DNA from: Bacteroidales bacterium
GTDB taxonomy: Bacteria > Bacteroidota > Bacteroidia > Bacteroidales > Muribaculaceae
Assembly (NCBI GenBank): GCA_009177195.1
Contig: WFMA01000089.1
Location: 6,025-11,873 of the forward strand
Length of the DNA stretch: 5,849 bases
Reading direction: 5' to 3'
Made by a program: the position numbers and the translations under genes. Positions 1-5,152 of the stretch are shown piece by piece; within the stretch, counting starts at the first letter, position 1, and the number at the start of each line of letters is the position of its first letter. Under the pieces are notes generated by a model, which worked only from the letters and a program-made list of their open reading frames with translations, ran no database searches and was not told the origin of the DNA.

Positions 1-320
1 TTCTCTGTCGGGAATCCCTCGGAGGTGTCGTCGATGTACCTCGCTCCGTGTGAGCTGCTCTCAGAATGGAGCGACAGGTCGATACCGTAACTCCAACGTC
101 CGTTCAGGGACTGAGCCGTCCTGATTTCGAGCGCACAGATTCTTTTATCGAGTTTTACGGGTGTGTTCGGTGTCAGACATACGTCGTTTATGTTGAACCC
201 GAAATTCCCGACAGTCAGGACTACTCCTCCCGAGGGATTCTCTCGGAGATAGGCGCACCACTCCTCGAAAGTGAAATTCCTGTCGAGACAGCGGCAGCGG
301 TGGTGGATTCTCTCGCCCAT
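1..320 (-). CDS. Uncharacterised protein, 3' end beyond the window
   Basis: This frame is open from an ATG at 320-318 to the left edge with no stop, giving the first 106 residues of a longer protein. The ATG follows the stop of the 83-aa gene by 2 nt (TAA-CA-ATG), which favours coupled translation; there is no Shine-Dalgarno sequence, and the frame stays open further upstream only by overlapping that gene. I do not recognise the family. The start is basic and cysteine-containing (MGERIHHRCRCL, then Cys22). A probable beta-rich stretch follows (GGVVLTVGNFGFNIN, about residues 31-45), and then KRICALEIRTA (59-69) and RWSYGIDLSL (75-84). There is no signal peptide or membrane segment. The cysteines at 9, 11, 22, 48 and 62 do not form an obvious zinc motif. 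Its place after the primase-helicase suggests an accessory replication or early-region protein, but that is inference from position only. Confidence 0.7.
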   Translation of the reverse strand, partial: MGERIHHRCRCLDRNFTFEEWCAYLRENPSGGVVLTVGNFGFNINDVCLTPNTPVKLDKRICALEIRTAQSLNGRWSYGIDLSLHSESSSHGARYIDDTSEGFPTE

Positions 321-322
321 TG

Positions 323-574
323 TTATTTGATTTTTGAGACATATTTCGACAGGAGGGCTTGTAATCGCGACGAGCCTTTGAGGTCAAAAACTATCGATTT
401 CATTTCCGAGGAAATATCGTTTCGCCAATAACCGTTATTCGCAAGATTACTAACCTCCTGAGCAAACTCCCTCAGAACGGTTTGGTTATGCCTGAGGCGG
501 CTGTCTGTTCTCTCTTTGATGATTTGCCGAGCCTCAGAAAACGAGGTCGGGATTCTTAGTCTAAATTCTTTCAT
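323..574 (-). CDS. Uncharacterised small protein (83 aa) after the primase-helicase
   Basis: A complete short gene with ATG at 574-572 and TAA at 325-323. It begins 22 nt after the primase-helicase stop and ends 2 nt before the next gene, so it fills its slot exactly in an operon that otherwise has no free space. The upstream stretch is A/T-rich without a Shine-Dalgarno sequence, as at the other starts here. I do not recognise the family. The protein is basic and looks mainly helical: SEARQIIKERTDS (about 13-25), then RLRHNQTVLREFAQEVSNLA (26-45), then a C-terminal segment SSRLQALLSKYVSKIK (68-83). No cysteine cluster, signal peptide or membrane span is visible. The charge and helical character would suit a nucleic-acid-binding or adaptor protein, but nothing in the sequence proves it. 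Confidence that it is a real gene rests on position, length and spacing. Confidence 0.7.
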   Translation of the reverse strand: MKEFRLRIPTSFSEARQIIKERTDSRLRHNQTVLREFAQEVSNLANNGYWRNDISSEMKSIVFDLKGSSRLQALLSKYVSKIK

Positions 575-596
575 ATTGCTGTTATTTTGGAATTAT

Positions 597-2417
597 TCAG
601 AATGGAACCTCCTCCCCGTCAGGATAGCCGAACGGGTCGAAATCAAACGTCGCCGCCTGTTCCGCCTCCATAACCCGTCTGCGATACTCCTCCTGAATAT
701 GGTTCGAGTTATCCCAAACAGGCTCTGCGCCGTTCGTGAACGGGACGTATCGTCCGTTGTTGAGATTATATTTGAAAAGAGCCGTGCCGCACTCTCCGAG
801 GTGTCGGAACTTGACTTTCTGAACGTGAACCTCGACCGTATTGTCCGTCCTGTTCCTGTGGACGACGAGACCGAAATCCGTTTTGTTGAAAAAGTTCGCA
901 GATCCGCTTATATCGTACAGGGTCGGGGCTTCGATTACTCCGTCCTTGTTTCTTGGTTGCTTTGTCGGGTGAGCCATCAGGATAATCAGAACGTCGTTCA
1001 GTTGAGCGAACGTCGTCAGTTTATCGAACTGCTCTGAAATATACTGAGTTTCATTCCGTCCGCCCTGTTCGCTTTCGAGACGATTATACGGGTCGATAAC
1101 GAGGATTTTGATTCCTCGACGGCGGACGAGATATTTTGCTCTATCGAGGATTGTATCGAGTTTGAAATTCTCCGAGGGAGATATGAAATAAAAATTCTGT
1201 TCGAGGTGTTCTTTGACCTGCTTATACTCCCCGAACGTGAGGTGCTGTTTGTCGAATTTCTTGCCTGTGAACTTTTCAATCAGTTTCGAGGCGTGATAGG
1301 CGAGAGGAGCGTTTTCAGGAGAGAACACGGCAACACGCCAGCCGTAACGCATATTCAGTCGTTCGAGAATCTCGTCGATGATCTCGGATTTTCCCGACTG
1401 AGGAATACCTGTAACGACGCAGAGGCGTTTGGTCTCGAACGAACAGAGGCGGTCGAAATTTTCGTGTCCGATTGTTACTCCCTTTTGCATACCGTTCTCG
1501 AACAGAGCGTCGAGAGACTGTTCAAAATCCGAGACCGTGAAAATACCCTCCAATTTGATTTCAGGAGCGGAGGCGAGACAAGCGAGGAGACTGTCTCGAC
1601 CATACTTTTGGAGGTGTTCGTTTGCGTCCTTGCACCCCTCTCCGTATTCGAGGATTCGGCAGCGTTCAGCCCCGAAACGTCGAACGAGTTCGTCTCTCAG
1701 GAGAACCCCTTTCGTATCAGTGTCGGAGGCTATGAAAATCGTCTCTTTGTCGTCGAAATAGTCCTCGATATAATCGTCGAGATAGTCGAGATTTGCGTTC
1801 GCTCCGTTCGGGACAGATATAACGTCATGCCGACCGCACTCATAGAACGACAGAGCGTCCATTTCGCCCTCCGTGATGATACATTCTTTCTCCCCCTTAA
1901 TAGCGTCGATGTTATACGGGAGGAGTTCTGCTCCTGATACGAGTTTGAAACATTTGTCGCCCGTCCTGAACTTTGTGTTTACGAGTTCTCCGTTATGAAA
2001 ATAATTAAATTGGACGGTGTTCGCCTGTCCGTTCTTCTGAGGCATCCACTCCTGACCCTCAGAGATTCTCAGAGCGGCGAGGGTTTGTTCAGATATACCT
2101 CTCGACTTAAACCACGCAAGAGCCTTAGCCGAGAGAGGAACAGTCGGACGGGGCTGAGGCTTTTTATAGACGGGTTTCTGTCGGCGGATAGGAGCGTAAT
2201 TGTGCCACGACCGCTCTCGCTCCCAAGAATCCTTTTCGGCGGCGCATCCGCTGAATCCGCAATAGTGGCAATGAAACTCGCCTGTCGCAAGATTGATAGA
2301 GAGACTTTTGTCCCTCTTATCTCTACGCTCGTTATGGCATTGAGGGCAGAAAACTTTCTTGTTTCCTGAGCCACCTCGGGGAGCGTCGATTCCGTATTTG
2401 TCCCAATTCAGTTTCAT
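597..2417 (-). CDS. Phage primase-helicase (zinc ribbon, Toprim, DnaB/T7 gp4-like helicase)
   Basis: A 606-aa bifunctional replication protein that should unwind the fork and lay down RNA primers, like T7 gp4. Domains in order: an N-terminal zinc ribbon (CPQC at 24-27, CHYC at 50-53); a Pro-rich linker and primase core; a Toprim domain with the glutamate motif TEGEMDALS (182-190) and the DxD motif ASDTDTKG (230-237); then a RecA-fold helicase with Walker A GIPQSGKS (337-344), Walker B ILVIDPYN (438-445) and MAHPTK (481-486). The C-terminus is acidic and ends EEVPF. All key residues look intact. I chose ATG at 2417-2415: it overlaps the initiator stop as ATGA, the usual coupling junction. The same frame also opens at a TTG at 2429, which would add four residues and is less likely. 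Length and order match Toprim/DnaB-type phage primase-helicases. There is no separate helicase loader or DnaG in the window, so this protein probably does both jobs. Confidence 0.93.
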   Translation of the reverse strand: MKLNWDKYGIDAPRGGSGNKKVFCPQCHNERRDKRDKSLSINLATGEFHCHYCGFSGCAAEKDSWERERSWHNYAPIRRQKPVYKKPQPRPTVPLSAKALAWFKSRGISEQTLAALRISEGQEWMPQKNGQANTVQFNYFHNGELVNTKFRTGDKCFKLVSGAELLPYNIDAIKGEKECIITEGEMDALSFYECGRHDVISVPNGANANLDYLDDYIEDYFDDKETIFIASDTDTKGVLLRDELVRRFGAERCRILEYGEGCKDANEHLQKYGRDSLLACLASAPEIKLEGIFTVSDFEQSLDALFENGMQKGVTIGHENFDRLCSFETKRLCVVTGIPQSGKSEIIDEILERLNMRYGWRVAVFSPENAPLAYHASKLIEKFTGKKFDKQHLTFGEYKQVKEHLEQNFYFISPSENFKLDTILDRAKYLVRRRGIKILVIDPYNRLESEQGGRNETQYISEQFDKLTTFAQLNDVLIILMAHPTKQPRNKDGVIEAPTLYDISGSANFFNKTDFGLVVHRNRTDNTVEVHVQKVKFRHLGECGTALFKYNLNNGRYVPFTNGAEPVWDNSNHIQEEYRRRVMEAEQAATFDFDPFGYPDGEEVPF

Positions 2418-3385
2418 ATCAGAATCCAAGTTTTAGAGGCAGCGTCCCAAGAATGTCTGTCGGAGGGTCGAGCGGGAGCGTCGGCGGGGATTGTGGCTCG
2501 TCCTGAGCCGTATGTGCGCCGTCCTGTCCCTTGTTCGATATATTCACCCACTCCGAGATTTGCGCCCGTCTGAGAGGCTCTGAGAGCCGCAGAACGAGAG
2601 CCTCGGTCGTTGTCATAATTGCCCTCGATGATTTTAACCCAATTCTTGCCGTTCTCGAACACCCAATCGAACGTCGCCGTCCAACCGTTTGCGCTCGAAC
2701 CGCAGAGGAAATCTGAGGCGGCGATACGCTCGAACAGTTCTTTCAGACGGTCGATACAGGCTGTCGGAGTGTCCGCCGACATTTCGGCAAGACGGAGGCG
2801 GATTTTCTGTCGCCTGTTGTCGTTGATTGACTTGATTTTCGGCAAAGTTGAACAGATAGAGTTCCACAGGTCGGCAATATCCTGATAAGGATATTTTATT
2901 TCTGTTTGCTTTACTTTACTCTCCTTTGCTTTACTTTCCTTTACTTTGCTATCCGATGTTATAACCTCCTTATCGTCTGTTATATCGGAGTTGCTCGACG
3001 ACCACCGTTTCGCCATTCCTTTTTTGCCCGCCTCGGACAGTTTCGCCCGCCGTTCCAATAACTGACTGAAACGGCGTTTATGGGCGGCACTGAACAGAAC
3101 CGACCCGTCCTCTGTCAGTTGGAGGAGGTCGATTCGACAGGCGTATTCGACAATGTCGTCTAATTCCTGAACCGAAACGTCATAGTCAGCGGCGAGGAGT
3201 TCTTTGTTTACCTCCCGAAAATCAATCTCGAAATTTTCGGTATCGGTCAGAGTTTCGAGTATATAATTCCACACGGCATATCCTGTGTGGCTGAACCGAC
3301 GGCGGAGGGCTTTGACTTTTACGTCGTTCCTCATATCCGCATCGTGGCTGAAATACTCGGCGTTGTTTTTATTCGGTCGAGCCAT
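2414..3385 (-). CDS. Replication-initiator-like protein with Lin1244/Lin1753 (DUF4373)-type N-terminus
   Basis: A 323-aa protein, ATG at 3385-3383. The N-terminus (about residues 9-115: YFSHDADMRNDVKVKALRRR, then a block with TGYAVWNYILETL) matches the Lin1244/Lin1753-like domain, a winged-helix-like module found in phage replication proteins. A polar linker with three copies of SK(V/A)K(E/Q) follows (146-160). The second conserved region has YQDIADLWNSICSTLPKIKS (167-186), RRQKIRLRL, FERIAASDFLCG and WVKIIEGNYDN, the pattern seen at the C-terminal end of such initiators. The last 60 residues are Gly/Ser/Arg-rich and probably disordered. The gene sits directly before the primase-helicase and overlaps it by 4 nt, so its likely job is to bind the origin and help load that helicase. 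This role is inferred from family and context. A transcription-regulator role is the main alternative. Confidence 0.87.
   Translation of the reverse strand: MARPNKNNAEYFSHDADMRNDVKVKALRRRFSHTGYAVWNYILETLTDTENFEIDFREVNKELLAADYDVSVQELDDIVEYACRIDLLQLTEDGSVLFSAAHKRRFSQLLERRAKLSEAGKKGMAKRWSSSNSDITDDKEVITSDSKVKESKAKESKVKQTEIKYPYQDIADLWNSICSTLPKIKSINDNRRQKIRLRLAEMSADTPTACIDRLKELFERIAASDFLCGSSANGWTATFDWVFENGKNWVKIIEGNYDNDRGSRSAALRASQTGANLGVGEYIEQGTGRRTYGSGRATIPADAPARPSDRHSWDAASKTWILI
2906..2950 (-). repeat. Three tandem 15-bp repeats in the initiator gene; possible origin iterons
   Basis: Read on the minus strand, codons 146-160 of the initiator-like gene are three consecutive 15-bp units differing at only a few bases: AGCAAAGTAAAGGAA, AGTAAAGCAAAGGAG and AGTAAAGTAAAGCAA. 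They are A-rich on the coding strand and sit in an AT-rich stretch. An 8-bp inverted pair flanks them (GATAAGGA at 2884-2891, TCCTTATC at 2967-2974). They fall between the two conserved parts of the protein. In phage lambda the O-protein iterons lie at the equivalent place in the O gene. The repeat is certain; its role as an origin is inference. It may only be a flexible Lys/Ser/Glu linker that grew by slippage, since similar linkers recur in this family. Confidence 0.8.
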
Positions 3386-3398
3386 AGTCTGAGCCTGT

Positions 3399-4775
3399 TT
3401 ACATTGTTGCCAAAATTGATTTCCTGAGTTTCTCGTTCCGAGGATTCCAATCGAACGCCCGTATCATCCATTGACGATAATTCAGGGGTATATCAGCGAT
3501 TCTCTCGCCCTGATGTTTCCCGAACGGCATAATCGTGATAGGCTGTTCCGCCTGTGCGTCGATTGCTTTCGTGTCCTCTCGGCTGTATTTCCCGATGTCG
3601 TGAATTGGGATTCCTGACAGGAGACGACCTCCTGAACCGAACATTCTCCACAGTTTCCCTTTCTCGAAAACGATGTCCTCGACGTGTCCGAAACGGGAGA
3701 CGTTTCCTCCGAGGTCGCAGATCAGACAGTCGGTTTTCTCGGGGTCGATTCGAGTTCCTCGACCGATAATCTGATAATACAATGCGATAGAGGCAGTCGA
3801 GATTCCGAGAACGATACAGTCAATTCCCGTGTAGTCGAAACCTGTCGAGAGAACTCGGACGTTAAACAGGACACGGATTTCGCCCGCTCTGAAACGAGCG
3901 ACAGTCTGTTCTCTCTCCCGTTTGTCCTGTTCGCCGTAGATAACGGCATAGTTCGGGTATTTCTCCGAGAGGGAGATTGCGTCAGAGACGGACGGAACGA
4001 ACGCAAGAACGTGTTTCCGTTCGCTGTGCTTGTCGAGAGCGTCGATGATACTCTGCGTTCCTCCGTTAGCGTCGTAAGCCCGCTGAACGCTGTCCTCGGT
4101 GTATTCTGACTTTGAACTGTTGAAAACGAGGAGGCTGTCGTCGAACCCTTTCTCCTCATATTTGAGCGGAGACCAAAAGCCGAGACGAACCATTTCCTGA
4201 ACCTGTCCGACGTGGATAATGTCTTTATAGAAATTCCCCTTTTTAGAGCGGGAGGTCAGCATAACGAGTTTTGAATAGGACTGACCGTCCCTGTCTCGAT
4301 TGGTCTGCAATTTGACGGGCGTTGCAGTTATTCCGAGGACGTGGGTAATCCCGCTCTCTTTGAGAAATTTCCCGAGCATACTGTCAGCCTCTCGGGGGTA
4401 TAAGTGAGCCTCGTCGATTAACATTTTCGTGAACCCGTGTCTCTTAAATGTCTCTCCGAGGTTTTTGATAGAACCAATTGTGGCGTATGTTATCTGAGCG
4501 ATTTCCCGTCGTCCGAACGAGGCGGAATAGATTCCCGCATTACACCCGAAAACCTCGCAAAGGTTACAGTATTTTCGATAGTTCTGTTCGAGGAGTTCTT
4601 TCGATGGCTGGAGAACGAGGAGACGGTCTGTCGTGTTCTTTGCGACGAACGCTGTCAGGATTGATTTTCCCCACGCTGTCGGGAGGACTATCAGGCTCGG
4701 TTTCGGCTTTTTCTCCTGAAAAAACTGAATCGCTTTCTGTATCGGTTCGGGCTGATTTTCCCTGAGTGTTATCAT
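3399..4775 (-). CDS. DEAH-box SF2 helicase with a DUF3820/ExoX-C-like C-terminal module
   Basis: A 458-aa superfamily 2 ATPase of the type III restriction-subunit/DEAD helicase class, expected to move on or remodel DNA using ATP. Motifs in order: Q-like start RENQPEPIQKA (5-15); motif I LPTAWGKS (31-38), with Ala-Trp in place of the usual Gly-Ser/Thr; motif II IDEAH (120-124); motif III GITATP (148-153); motif V STGFDYTGID (310-319); motif VI QIIGRGTR (335-342). Residues about 415-455 carry MPFGKHQGERIADIP and a YRQWMI segment, resembling the small DUF3820/ExoX C-terminal domain. I place the start at ATG 4775-4773, 2 nt after the upstream stop (TGA-TT-ATG). The frame extends to a GTG at 4811, but that would overlap the upstream gene by 34 nt and add 12 residues before the helicase fold. 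It lies between nuclease and initiator genes, which fits a role in phage replication or recombination. The exact substrate cannot be read from sequence. Confidence 0.9.
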   Translation of the reverse strand: MITLRENQPEPIQKAIQFFQEKKPKPSLIVLPTAWGKSILTAFVAKNTTDRLLVLQPSKELLEQNYRKYCNLCEVFGCNAGIYSASFGRREIAQITYATIGSIKNLGETFKRHGFTKMLIDEAHLYPREADSMLGKFLKESGITHVLGITATPVKLQTNRDRDGQSYSKLVMLTSRSKKGNFYKDIIHVGQVQEMVRLGFWSPLKYEEKGFDDSLLVFNSSKSEYTEDSVQRAYDANGGTQSIIDALDKHSERKHVLAFVPSVSDAISLSEKYPNYAVIYGEQDKREREQTVARFRAGEIRVLFNVRVLSTGFDYTGIDCIVLGISTASIALYYQIIGRGTRIDPEKTDCLICDLGGNVSRFGHVEDIVFEKGKLWRMFGSGGRLLSGIPIHDIGKYSREDTKAIDAQAEQPITIMPFGKHQGERIADIPLNYRQWMIRAFDWNPRNEKLRKSILATM

Positions 4776-4777
4776 AA

Positions 4778-5131
4778 TCAAAAAAATGCTCCGTGATTCA
4801 GGGCTAACCACGCATAACAGTTGCGTCGGGAATCCTTTCGGTGTTCCCGCCCATTCACGGAGCGAATATGTTGGAATTTTATCATTCTGTCTATTTCGGT
4901 TATTGCAAATTTAGTGTGATTATTTCGTAACCACTTTATTTGCGATTGATTTTTTAACTTATCAGTCAATTCGTCGGACGAAATCGGCGTTTTAGCGTCG
5001 AGCCTCTTTGACAGGATTCGGGCAAGGCGTTTCGTCTGCGTTGTCCGAGTGTCCGTCCCCAGCAAAGTCTGACAGAGGAGGTCGAGGTAACGGACGATGT
5101 CGTCTCGCTGTTTGTTTGAAATCACTATCAT
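4778..5131 (-). CDS. Uncharacterised 117-aa protein between exonuclease and helicase
   Basis: A complete gene, ATG at 5131-5129, 21 nt after the exonuclease stop and 2 nt before the helicase ATG. There is no Shine-Dalgarno sequence. I do not recognise a named domain. The first 50 residues look helical (NKQRDDIVRYLDLLCQTLLG, about 6-25, then TKRLARILSKRLD, 33-45). A middle part follows with KNQSQIKWLRNNHTKFAI (60-77), and a basic C-terminus with GREHRKDSRRNCYAWLALN (about 94-112) ending in GAFF. It is strongly positively charged with no membrane segment, which would suit nucleic-acid binding, but that is inference. Its fixed place in a replication/recombination operon suggests a partner of the nuclease or helicase. 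The last 25 codons also encode a long RNA hairpin and the stop codon lies in a T7 run. Confidence 0.8.
   Translation of the reverse strand: MIVISNKQRDDIVRYLDLLCQTLLGTDTRTTQTKRLARILSKRLDAKTPISSDELTDKLKNQSQIKWLRNNHTKFAITEIDRMIKFQHIRSVNGREHRKDSRRNCYAWLALNHGAFF
4780..4863 (-). terminator. Long hairpin followed by U7 at a gene junction (possible attenuator)
   Basis: In the minus-strand transcript GCUCCGUGA (4863-4855) pairs with UCACGGAGC (4796-4788), 9 bp without mismatch. After a 2x4 internal loop, GGGC (4852-4849) can pair with GCCC (4804-4801). Inside that, GGGAA (4848-4844) pairs with UUCCC (4832-4828) over an 11-nt loop. One A separates the outer stem from seven U's (4786-4780). The U7 tract overlaps the stop codon and lies just before the helicase ATG. 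Stem plus U-tract resembles an intrinsic terminator, but the large loop and the coding function of the region make it weak. It may instead be a partial terminator, an RNA-stability or translation-control element, or chance. Confidence 0.25.
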
Positions 5132-5152
5132 ACGACCGATTGACTGAATGGG

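Noticed and set aside
66..431. Plus-strand 121-aa open frame at the left end
   Set aside because: It is antisense to two minus-strand genes that fit the operon exactly; its start and end match no gene junction.
516..1937. Long plus-strand open frames (516-1037 and 1206-1937) opposite the primase-helicase
   Set aside because: They lie antisense to a gene with intact catalytic motifs, their products show no recognisable domain, and the TCGA-rich codon use explains why stops are rare on that strand.
2418..2429. TTG at 2429 as primase-helicase start
   Set aside because: ATG at 2417 gives a classic ATGA overlap and loses only four residues with no domain content.
306..3510. Exact 13-bp repeat gattctctcgccc at about 307 and 3499
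   Set aside because: Both copies encode the same Gly-Glu-Arg-Ile peptide with the same preferred codons in unrelated proteins; chance is sufficient.
4776..4811. GTG at 4811 as helicase start
   Set aside because: It would overlap the upstream gene by 34 nt and add 12 residues before the helicase fold; ATG at 4775 sits 2 nt after the upstream stop.
4906..4913. TAAATTTG on the minus strand, resembling the Bacteroidota -7 promoter element TAnnTTTG
   Set aside because: It is inside a coding region and no TTTG -33 element lies at the expected distance upstream.
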